A DNA stretch of 64,000 nucleotides. It comes from Amycolatopsis pretoriensis. GTDB taxonomy: Bacteria; Actinomycetota; Actinomycetes; Mycobacteriales; Pseudonocardiaceae. Below are positions 25,455-32,104 of the stretch, piece after piece (the stretch's first letter is position 1; each line of letters opens with the position of its first letter). The translations under genes were made by a program, and so were the position numbers. The notes under the pieces are model-generated. The model was not told the DNA's origin and did no database searches. It saw only the letters and a list, made by a program, of their open reading frames with translations. The stretch spans positions 62,001 to 126,000 of the forward strand of contig NZ_FNUJ01000006.1 of the NCBI RefSeq assembly GCF_900107925.1, given 5' to 3'.

Positions 25455-26009
25455 GTGAACTACCTGAAGAGCCTCCTGCCGTGGATCGCGTTCGCCGTGG
25501 TCGCGACGCAGTTCGACTGGCGCTGGTCAGGGCTCACCGGCCTGGCCATCTCCACCGGCCTCCTGCTGCTGGCCCGCCGTGCCGGCCGCAAGGCCGACAC
25601 GCTGATCCTCGAATGGAGCGGCTTCGCGTTCTTCGCACTGCTCACGGCCGTCGCTTTCACCTTCCCGGCGTCGCCGCTGAAGACCTACACCGGCGCCCTC
25701 ACCGACGCCTGGCTGGCGCTGACCGCTTGGGGCTCGCTCGCCATCGGGCAGCCGTTCACCCTCGGCATCGCCCGCACGACGACGCCCGAAACCCTCTGGG
25801 GCAACCCGATCTTCCGCCGGGTCAACGTCGTCATCACGCTCGTCTGGGCGATCAGCTTCACCGTCGGCGGCCTCGCCGGCATCGCACTGCTGAACTTCGC
25901 GCCGCACGCGACGGCGGCGTTGATCGCGCTCAAGGTCGTCTGCTTCGCGGTTCCCGTCGCCTTCACCATCCGCTACCCGCGCATCGTCCGGGCCAGGGCA
26001 GCTGCATGA
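25455..26009 (+). CDS. six-helix integral membrane protein, unknown function
   Basis: A 184-residue protein with about six hydrophobic helices (for example LLPWIAFAVVATQF, GLAISTGLLLLA, WSGFAFFALLTAVAFTFP and VVITLVWAISFTVGGLAGIALL). No transporter signature is recognised. GGAAGGGACC precedes the GTG at 25455. Its stop overlaps the start of the carotenoid oxygenase gene as ATGA, so the two proteins are coupled. It may help deliver a hydrophobic substrate to the oxygenase; this is inference from gene order. Confidence 0.8.
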   Translation: MNYLKSLLPWIAFAVVATQFDWRWSGLTGLAISTGLLLLARRAGRKADTLILEWSGFAFFALLTAVAFTFPASPLKTYTGALTDAWLALTAWGSLAIGQPFTLGIARTTTPETLWGNPIFRRVNVVITLVWAISFTVGGLAGIALLNFAPHATAALIALKVVCFAVPVAFTIRYPRIVRARAAA

Positions 26010-27286
26010 CCACGACCGGGTTCCACCTCACCGGCGCCTACGCGCCCGTCCACGACGAGCTGACCGCGTTCGACCTGCCGGTGACCGGCGCGCTGCCGCC
26101 CGAGCTGACCGGCTGGTACCTGCGCAACGGCCCCAACCCGCGCGAGGACAGCGCGCACTGGTTCACCGGCGACGGCATGGTCCACGGCGTCCGGCTCGAG
26201 CACGGCCGCGCCGCCTGGTACCGCAACCGCTGGGTGCGCACGGACAGCTTCGCCGACCCGGATCTCAAGCTGTACAACGAAGACGGCTCCCGGAACCTGC
26301 GCGCCAGCGTCGCCAACACGCACGTGGTGAACCACGCCGGCCGCACGCTCGCGCTCGTGGAATCCTCGCTGCCGTACGAGATCACGACGGACCTCGAAAC
26401 CGTCGGCGCCTACGACTTCGGCGGCGAACTGGCCGACTCGATGACCGCGCACCCCAAGATCTGCCCGGTGACCGGGGAACTGCACTTCTTCGGCTACGGC
26501 AGCGTCACCGCGCCGCACGTGAGCTACTACCGCGCCGACGCGGCCGGGAAGCTCGTCGTCAAGCAGCCCATCGAAGTCCCGGGCCTGACGATGATGCACG
26601 ACTTCGCGCTCACCGCGGGGCACGCCGTCTTCTACGACCTCCCCGTCGTGTTCGACAAGGCATCGGTCGGGAAGGGCATGCCCTACGCGTGGAACGCGGG
26701 CTACGGCGCCCGGCTCGGCGTGCTGCGGCGCGACCGGCCCGAAGCCGGCGTGCGCTGGCTGGAGATCGAGCCCTGCTACGTCTTCCACACGCTCAACGCC
26801 TTCGACGCGCCCGACGGCCGGATCGTCGTGCACGTCCTGCGCTACGACCACCAGTGGCAAGCCGGCCACGACGACCTGCCGGCGTTCCTGCACCGGTGGA
26901 CGATCGACCTCGCCGCGGGCACCGTGACCGAAGACCGGCTCGACGACCGCCCGGGCGAGTTCCCCCGCATCGACGACCGGCTCGCCGGGTCCGACGCGCG
27001 CTTCGGGCACGTCACCGGCCGCGAGGTCCTGCGGCGCCACGACCTGCACACGGGAACGGCCACCGAACACGCCTTCGGGGCCGGTCACGTCCCCGGCGAA
27101 GCGGTGTTCGTCCCGGCTGACGACGGCGAAGGCTGGCTGCTCACGTACGTCTACGACGCGGCGGAAGACCGCAGCGACCTCGTCGTGCTCGACGCCGGGA
27201 ACGTCGCCGCGGCGCCGGTCGCCACGGTCCACCTCCCGCGGCGCGTCCCCGCAGGCTTCCACGGGAACTGGCTGCCGGACGCTTAG
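26006..27286 (+). CDS. carotenoid cleavage oxygenase family protein
   Basis: A 426-residue beta-propeller oxygenase. The four iron-binding histidines are visible: His149 in MTAHPKICPVTGELHFFGY, His198 in MMHDFALT, His261 in VFHTLNAF and His419 in GFHGNWL. LPPELTGWYLRNGPNP at the N-terminus is the family entry motif. Members cleave carotenoids, stilbenes or lignin-derived compounds with O2. No carotenoid synthesis gene is nearby; control by a PadR regulator (a family that often senses phenolics) makes a stilbene- or phenylpropanoid-type substrate worth considering, but that is inferred. Confidence 0.93.
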   Translation: MTTTGFHLTGAYAPVHDELTAFDLPVTGALPPELTGWYLRNGPNPREDSAHWFTGDGMVHGVRLEHGRAAWYRNRWVRTDSFADPDLKLYNEDGSRNLRASVANTHVVNHAGRTLALVESSLPYEITTDLETVGAYDFGGELADSMTAHPKICPVTGELHFFGYGSVTAPHVSYYRADAAGKLVVKQPIEVPGLTMMHDFALTAGHAVFYDLPVVFDKASVGKGMPYAWNAGYGARLGVLRRDRPEAGVRWLEIEPCYVFHTLNAFDAPDGRIVVHVLRYDHQWQAGHDDLPAFLHRWTIDLAAGTVTEDRLDDRPGEFPRIDDRLAGSDARFGHVTGREVLRRHDLHTGTATEHAFGAGHVPGEAVFVPADDGEGWLLTYVYDAAEDRSDLVVLDAGNVAAAPVATVHLPRRVPAGFHGNWLPDA

Positions 27287-28023
27287 GCGAACTTCGTCTT
27301 CGGCCGCTCCTGCCGCACGCCGTCGACGAAGACGTCGACCTTCTCGTCGAGGAACGCCACCAGGCCGGCGACGCGGGTGCTCTCCGGCAGCGGCGTCGGA
27401 TAGCTCCACGCGAGATCGGCGTGCCCGCTCACGTCGAAGTGCTCGGCGGCGCCCTTGTACGGGCAGTGCGTCACGGTGTCGATCTTCTCGAGCAGGTCCA
27501 TCCGGACGTCCACGCGGGGCAGGTAGTAGCGCGTCGGCAGGCCCGTCTCGAACAGCAGGTGCGGCCGCACGGTGTCGGCGACCGTGACGCCGTCGACCTC
27601 GATCCGCACATGGCGCGAGCTGGGCAGGACGTCGACGCGGACGCCGGGGTCGCGCGGGTGCGTGAAGATCTGTTCGTCCTCTTCGAACCAGTCGAAGACG
27701 CCGAACTCGAAGCGCACGTGGCCGCGCAGCTCCTCGATCGGCGAATCCGGGTATTCCAGCGCGCCGTCCACCGCCTCGGCTCGGCCAACCTTTATCGTCG
27801 ACCGAACACCTTCTCCGCGGCTGGGCGAGTGCGACGTCCGGCCGGAGGGGGCGAGAACGCCGCTCACGACGTCCGCGCGCGGGAAGTAGTACGTGGGGTA
27901 GTACGGGACTTCCCACACCAGAAGGGGGTGCACCGTGTCCGCGACGAGCTGCCCGCCGAGGAACACGCGTACCCGCTTCGCGCCTTGTGCCACGCGGACC
28001 CGGCCGCGTACCGGAGTGCTCAT
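27283..28023 (-). CDS. protein with two DUF427 domains
   Basis: A 246-residue protein made of two DUF427 beta-tent domains (about 15-105 and 125-225). Each carries the pattern HVRIEVDGVTVADTVRPHLLFETGLPTRYYLP, weaker in the first copy (FLGGQLVADTVHPLLVWEVPYYPTYYFP). The second also has THCPYKGAAEHFDV, a typical DUF427 end. The family's function is unknown. The gene's last bases overlap the converging oxygenase stop by four bases. It is divergent from the ROK gene. Confidence 0.88.
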   Translation of the reverse strand: MSTPVRGRVRVAQGAKRVRVFLGGQLVADTVHPLLVWEVPYYPTYYFPRADVVSGVLAPSGRTSHSPSRGEGVRSTIKVGRAEAVDGALEYPDSPIEELRGHVRFEFGVFDWFEEDEQIFTHPRDPGVRVDVLPSSRHVRIEVDGVTVADTVRPHLLFETGLPTRYYLPRVDVRMDLLEKIDTVTHCPYKGAAEHFDVSGHADLAWSYPTPLPESTRVAGLVAFLDEKVDVFVDGVRQERPKTKFA

Positions 28024-28123
28024 GCCCCGGTCAACGGGTCCCGAACCGGGCGTATTCCGGCGAAACCGGGGCTCGGACGGCTAGCGTGGCAGGAAGCACG
28101 AGGACGAGTGGAGGCGGGCACGG

Positions 28124-29323
28124 GTGGCCGGCGTAGATGCTCCAACGGTCGGGACCCCCGCCGGGATGCGCAAGATCAACCAGCGGGCGGTGCTCGATCT
28201 GCTGCGCCGCAGCGGCGCGGCGACCCGGCCGCAGGTGGCGAAGGAAACCGGGCTCTCGAAGCCGACGGTGAGCCAGGCCCTGCTGGCGCTCGAAGCCGCC
28301 GGACTGGCGCGCCCGACCGGGCAGACGTCCACCGGCACCGGCCGCTCGGCCGTGCTGTACGAGGCCGACCCCACCGCGGGGTACGTGCTGGGCGTCGACA
28401 TCGGGCGCGAGCACATCCGCGTCGCGGTGTCGGACCTGGGCGGCGCGATCGTGGCCCGCCGCGACGAGCGCAACAGCGCCCGCTCCGGCGCGGCCCTGGT
28501 CACGGCGGTCGGCAAGATCGCGGCTTCGGCGATCGCGGAGGCCCGGCTCTCGGCCGCCGACATCGTTGTCCGCGTGGTCGGCTCCCCCGGCGTCGCCGAT
28601 CCGGAGAAGCGTTGCTTCCGGCACGCGCCGAACCTGCCGGGGTGGGGCCGGGCGGGGCTGATCGACGACCTCGAAGCCGAGCTGGGCCCGGACCTGATGG
28701 TGGAGAACGACGCGAACCTGACGGCGGTCGGCGAAGGCGAAAGCGGCGCCGCGCGCGGGGCGTCGGTGTTCGGCTGCATCACGATCGGCACGGGCGTCGG
28801 CATGGGCATGATGGTCGACGGCCGCGTGTTCCGCGGCGCGACGGGCGCGGCCGGCGAGATCGGCTACCTCCCGTACGGCCGCACGCGCTCGTCGTCGGAG
28901 GACGGCACGCCCCCGGCCCGCGGCCACCTGGAAGAGGCGACGGCGGCCCAGTCGGTGGTCCGCGGCGCCCGCGAACTCGGCCTGGGCACGGCGAAATCGG
29001 CCCGCGAGGTGTTCCGCCTGGCCCGCGAGGGCGACGAACTGGCGCGGCAGGCCCTGGAGGCCGAGGCGGATCGGCTGGCGTACACGGTGGCCTCGGTGGC
29101 GGCGGTGATCGACCCGGAGCTGATCGTCCTGGGCGGCGGCATGGGGACCGCGGCGGACCTGCTGCTGGAACCGCTGGACCGGGCGCTGCGGGCGTTCACG
29201 CCGTTGGTGCCGAAGGTGGTCCAGGGCGAACTGGGCGAAGACGCGGTGCTGACCGGCGCGATCAGCGTCGGCCTGCGGGCGGCCGAAGGGCTGGTCTTCG
29301 ACCGCCGCGTCGGGGCGGCTTAA
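28124..29323 (+). CDS. ROK-family transcriptional regulator
   Basis: A 399-residue regulator. An N-terminal winged helix (about 15-70, INQRAVLDLLRRSGAATRPQVAKETGLSKPTVSQALLAL) is joined to an actin-like ROK domain with VLGVDIGREHIRVAVSD, the ROK signature GTGVGMGMMVDGRVFRGATGAAGEIG, and a C-terminal LIVLGGGMG. The usual ROK zinc-site cysteines (CxCGxxGC) are absent: the corresponding loop reads GRTRSSSEDGTPPARGH. It would therefore sense a sugar without the zinc centre or have changed function. It stands alone; no sugar gene is adjacent on its strand. Confidence 0.9.
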   Translation: MAGVDAPTVGTPAGMRKINQRAVLDLLRRSGAATRPQVAKETGLSKPTVSQALLALEAAGLARPTGQTSTGTGRSAVLYEADPTAGYVLGVDIGREHIRVAVSDLGGAIVARRDERNSARSGAALVTAVGKIAASAIAEARLSAADIVVRVVGSPGVADPEKRCFRHAPNLPGWGRAGLIDDLEAELGPDLMVENDANLTAVGEGESGAARGASVFGCITIGTGVGMGMMVDGRVFRGATGAAGEIGYLPYGRTRSSSEDGTPPARGHLEEATAAQSVVRGARELGLGTAKSAREVFRLAREGDELARQALEAEADRLAYTVASVAAVIDPELIVLGGGMGTAADLLLEPLDRALRAFTPLVPKVVQGELGEDAVLTGAISVGLRAAEGLVFDRRVGAA

Positions 29324-29781
29324 GCCGCGCGCCAGGCTTCGCCGCCCGTCGAGATCCGCCACGGGGTCAGCTTCAGCACCGTGATCTTCGGGTCGCGGTG
29401 GTCCTCGCCGCCCAGGATCTTCGGGTCGTAGCCCAGCGGCTCCGGCGCCGACGCGAACAGCTCCCACAGGTACTCGCGCGTCGGCTCGTCGTCGGCGAAC
29501 TCCGCGTGGCACTCCGCCACCGCCACCTCGTGCGCGGGGTCCCAGTACGAGCACGACACGTACGGCGTCGCCGCCAGGTGCGCCACCTTCAGCGGCGTCG
29601 GGCGGGTGAACAGCCACCCCGTCAACCCGTCCGGCCCTTCCTGCCAGATCGGGTGGACCACCCGCGACCGCGGCCGGCCCCGGCCGTCGACGGTCACCAG
29701 CGTGCACCAGACGATCCGGTGCGCGACGCGCACGAACGCTCCGGCCAGCTCGGCCGGCACTCTGCTAGATTCCACAACCAT
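29320..29781 (-). CDS. pyridoxamine-5'-phosphate-oxidase-like flavin protein
   Basis: A 153-residue split-barrel protein (PNPOx-like). AHRIVWCTLVTVDGRGRPRSRVVHPIW is the first barrel strand set, GLTGWLFTRPTPLKVAHLAATPYVSCSYW the second. Members bind FMN, F420 or haem; which one cannot be decided. The ATG at 29781 is chosen: it overlaps the divergent MarR ATG by two bases inside a large dyad, and a TAGGAT -10 lies eight bases upstream, so the message is probably leaderless. It converges on ROK with a 4-base overlap. Confidence 0.82.
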   Translation of the reverse strand: MVVESSRVPAELAGAFVRVAHRIVWCTLVTVDGRGRPRSRVVHPIWQEGPDGLTGWLFTRPTPLKVAHLAATPYVSCSYWDPAHEVAVAECHAEFADDEPTREYLWELFASAPEPLGYDPKILGGEDHRDPKITVLKLTPWRISTGGEAWRAA

Positions 29782-29799
29782 GGTTGTGCATCCTAGCAG
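29762..29799. promoter_or_regulatory. 38-bp dyad carrying two leaderless divergent promoters
   Basis: Centre at 29780/29781. The inner 16 bp CACAACCATGGTTGTG (29773-29788) are a perfect palindrome. The outer arms CTGCTAG (29762-29768) and CTAGCAG (29793-29799) are exact reverse complements placed symmetrically. Each arm supplies a -10 (TAGATT at 29766-29771 for the plus gene, TAGGAT at 29790-29795 for the minus gene), eight bases from the respective ATG. The two start codons overlap by two bases. The dyad is a natural MarR operator. Confidence 0.8.
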
Positions 29800-30256
29800 G
29801 CTCGACCTCTCGCTGGTCGCCCTCTTCGCGGGCTGGGCGATGACCGACGAGGTCCAGCGGCGGCTCGCCGATCGTGGTCTCGGCGACCTCAGGTTCAACG
29901 ACGGCGTCGTCATCCAGCACGTCCTGGCCGCGCCGCTGTCCATCACCGCGCTCGCCGAACGCATGGGCGTCACGCAGCAAGCCGCGTCGAAGGCCGTCAA
30001 AGACCTCGAAAACCGTGGCCTGCTTCAGCGAATCACCGACCCGGCCGACGCGCGCACGAAACTGCTGCACCTCACCGAGCACGCGCGCCAGGCCGTCGAA
30101 GTCACCCGCGACCTCCGGCGGGACCTCGAAACCGAGCTGGAAACGGAGTTCGGCGCCGGACGCGTGGAAGACGCCCGGGCCCTGCTGGCCGCCGTCATCG
30201 GCCGCTTCGGCGGTGACGACGCAATCCGCGCCCGTCGCGTCCGGCCGCCGCGCTGA
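29780..30256 (+). CDS. MarR-family transcriptional regulator
   Basis: A 158-residue winged-helix regulator. The DNA-binding core is LSITALAERMGVTQQAASKAVKDLENRGLLQRITDPADARTKLLHLTEHA, with the conserved Asp-Ala-Arg wing, flanked by dimerisation helices. The ATG at 29780 overlaps the divergent PNPOx-like ATG. The palindromic DNA makes both proteins begin with M-V-V-x-x-S-R. Autorepression together with control of the flavin protein through the dyad is the simplest reading. The inducer is unknown. Confidence 0.9.
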   Translation: MVVHPSRLDLSLVALFAGWAMTDEVQRRLADRGLGDLRFNDGVVIQHVLAAPLSITALAERMGVTQQAASKAVKDLENRGLLQRITDPADARTKLLHLTEHARQAVEVTRDLRRDLETELETEFGAGRVEDARALLAAVIGRFGGDDAIRARRVRPPR

Positions 30257-30361
30257 TTACCCGCGACGTAATCGACGGCACAAGGACTTCGACGCCGTCG
30301 AAAACACCACTCGCCGGTGCGACCACGGAAATCAAGCACGTCGTCGCCGAGCACTGGGACG

Positions 30362-30874
30362 TCAAGCAACCCCTGGGCGCGTGATGACGCAGGTCCCCGA
30401 CGCCGTGGCCAGCAGCTTGCCCTCGGCGTCGCGGATCTCCCCTTCGGCGAACGCGATCCGCGAGCCCTCCTTGACGACCCGCCCGGTCGCGCGGATCTCA
30501 CCGCGGCCCGCGTGGATCGCGCGCAGGTAGCTCACCTTCAGCTCCACCGACGAGTAGCCGACGCCGGCCGGCAGCGTCGTGTGCACCGCGCAGCCGACCA
30601 CCGAGTCCAGCATCGTGGCCGCGACCCCGCCATGGACCATCCCGATCGGGTTGTACAGCGACTCGTCCGGCTCGGCGACCGCGACGACCTCGCCGTGGCC
30701 GATGTGTTCCCAGCGCAGCCCGAAGTGCGCGGCGATCGGCGGGCCGGGGACGCGCCCCTCGGCGACCGCCGTCAGGTAGTCGAACCCGGACATGGTGGCG
30801 CCGAACCGAGCCGTCGCCAAGGGGTCCTGCCACGTGATGGTCTTCGAACGGACCTGCGCTTCGACGTCGGTCAT
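30362..30874 (-). CDS. PaaI-type hotdog-fold thioesterase
   Basis: A 170-residue hotdog-fold protein. The motif NPIGMVHGGVAATMLDSVVGCAVHTTLP holds the HGG turn and the catalytic Asp of PaaI/YdiI-type acyl-CoA thioesterases. YSSVELKVSYLRAIHAGRGEIRATGRVVKEGSRIAFAEGEI completes the fold. It hydrolyses an acyl- or aryl-CoA in the cytoplasm; the substrate is not determined. Its upstream region holds the short dyad GACAACTGTC at 30892-30901, which may be an operator for an unlinked regulator. Confidence 0.88.
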   Translation of the reverse strand: MTDVEAQVRSKTITWQDPLATARFGATMSGFDYLTAVAEGRVPGPPIAAHFGLRWEHIGHGEVVAVAEPDESLYNPIGMVHGGVAATMLDSVVGCAVHTTLPAGVGYSSVELKVSYLRAIHAGRGEIRATGRVVKEGSRIAFAEGEIRDAEGKLLATASGTCVITRPGVA

Positions 30875-30891
30875 CCCGGCTCCTCGACTAT

Positions 30892-30901
30892 GACAACTGT
30901 C
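30892..30901. promoter_or_regulatory. short palindrome upstream of the thioesterase
   Basis: GACAACTGTC has GACA/TGTC arms around a 2-bp centre and lies 18 bases before the thioesterase start, in the gap shared with the divergent ArsR operon. The size fits a regulator half-site pair, but it is too short to be assigned. Confidence 0.3.
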
Positions 30902-30997
30902 TTAACCGCAGCTTCGCCCGCGCGCCCGCCGTCGTCAAGCGCCGCGTGACCGAGGCCACCGGTGGTCCGGCCGCGGGGCGGGTGGAATCATCCGGGG

Positions 30998-31366
30998 GTG
31001 AGCACCGACCGCAAGCTGATCGACCCGGAACGCGTCGCGGCGGCGGTCGACGGGCTGGGCGACCGCGCCGTCATCGACGAATGGGCCCAGCGCTTCTCCG
31101 TCGTCGCCGACCCGTCCCGGCTGGCGCTGCTCGTCTCGATCCACTACGCCCGCGAAATCAGCGTCACCGACCTCGCCGCGGTCACCGGCATGACCGACAC
31201 CGCGGTTTCGCAGGCCCTGCGGCTGCTGCGCGCGCACGGGCTGGTCACCACACAGCGCACCGGGCGCGTCGTGCGGTACCGGCTCGCGGACGCGACCGTG
31301 CACGAACTCATCCATCGGGTGCGGCCGCACCCCCAGGAGCCCACACCCGATCGGGGTGACCGGTAG
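30998..31366 (+). CDS. ArsR-family transcriptional regulator
   Basis: A 122-residue winged-helix repressor. The core is FSVVADPSRLALLVSIHYAREISVTDLAAVTGMTDTAVSQALRLLRAHGLVTTQRTGRVVRYRLAD. There is no ELCVCDL metal-binding cysteine pair; His residues in the final helix (HELIHRVRPH) leave a Ni/Zn-type C-terminal site possible. It starts at GTG 30998 and lies nine bases upstream of the beta-phosphoglucomutase gene, so it is the first gene of the disaccharide phosphorolysis operon, an uncommon partnership for an ArsR protein. Confidence 0.85.
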   Translation: MSTDRKLIDPERVAAAVDGLGDRAVIDEWAQRFSVVADPSRLALLVSIHYAREISVTDLAAVTGMTDTAVSQALRLLRAHGLVTTQRTGRVVRYRLADATVHELIHRVRPHPQEPTPDRGDR

Positions 31367-31375
31367 CGTGCGGGC

Positions 31376-32104
31376 ATGACGGGATTGCCCGAGACCATCA
31401 CCGCGTGCCTGTTCGACCTCGACGGAGTGCTTACCGGTACGGCCGTACTCCACAGTGAAGCCTGGAAACGGACTTTCGACGAGTTCCTGCGCGCCCGCGA
31501 CGGCGAAGACTTCCGCGAATTCACCGCCCAGGACTACGCGACCTATGTGGACGGCCGGCCGCGCGCCGACGGTGTCCGTGAATTCCTGCGCTCGCGCGGG
31601 ATCGAGCTGCCCGAAGGCACGCCCGACGACCCGGTGGACGCCCCGACCGTCAACGGCGTCGGCAACCGCAAGAACGAACTGGTCCTGAAGATCATCGACG
31701 AACGCGGCGTCAACCCCTACCTCGGCTCGGTGCGCTACCTCGAAGCGGTCAAGGCGGCCGGCCTGCGGATCGCCGTGGTGACGTCGTCCGCGAACGGCGC
31801 GAAGGTCCTCGACGGCGCCGACCTGAGCAAGTACGTCGAAGCCCGCGTCGACGGGCTCGTCATCCGCGAGCGCGGGCTCAAGGGCAAGCCCGCGCCGGAC
31901 TCGTTCCTGGCCGGCGCCGCGGAACTGGGCGTCGAACCCGCGCACGCGGCCGTGTTCGAGGACGCCCAGTCCGGCGTCCAGGCGGGGAAGGCCGGCGGCT
32001 TCGGCTACGTCGTGGGCGTGAACCGGGCCGACCAGGCCGCCGAGCTCAAGGCGCACGGGGCCGACATCGTCGTCGACGACCTCGCCGACCTCCTGGAGGA
32101 TTGA
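31376..32104 (+). CDS. beta-phosphoglucomutase-family HAD phosphatase
   Basis: A 242-residue HAD enzyme. The nucleophile Asp14 and acid/base Asp16 lie in CLFDLDGVLTGTAVLHSEAWKRTF. Motif II is VVTSSANG, Lys is in LKGKPAPDSFL, and motif IV is VFEDAQSGVQAGKAGGF. Its position directly before a GH65 phosphorylase (stop and start share one base, TGATG) indicates beta-phosphoglucomutase activity. It would convert the beta-D-glucose 1-phosphate released by the phosphorylase to glucose 6-phosphate for glycolysis. Confidence 0.92.
   Translation: MTGLPETITACLFDLDGVLTGTAVLHSEAWKRTFDEFLRARDGEDFREFTAQDYATYVDGRPRADGVREFLRSRGIELPEGTPDDPVDAPTVNGVGNRKNELVLKIIDERGVNPYLGSVRYLEAVKAAGLRIAVVTSSANGAKVLDGADLSKYVEARVDGLVIRERGLKGKPAPDSFLAGAAELGVEPAHAAVFEDAQSGVQAGKAGGFGYVVGVNRADQAAELKAHGADIVVDDLADLLED

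Noticed and set aside
30255..30273. Terminator after the MarR gene (GATTAC/GTAATC stem)
   Set aside because: Only six base pairs with a 7-base loop and no U-run.
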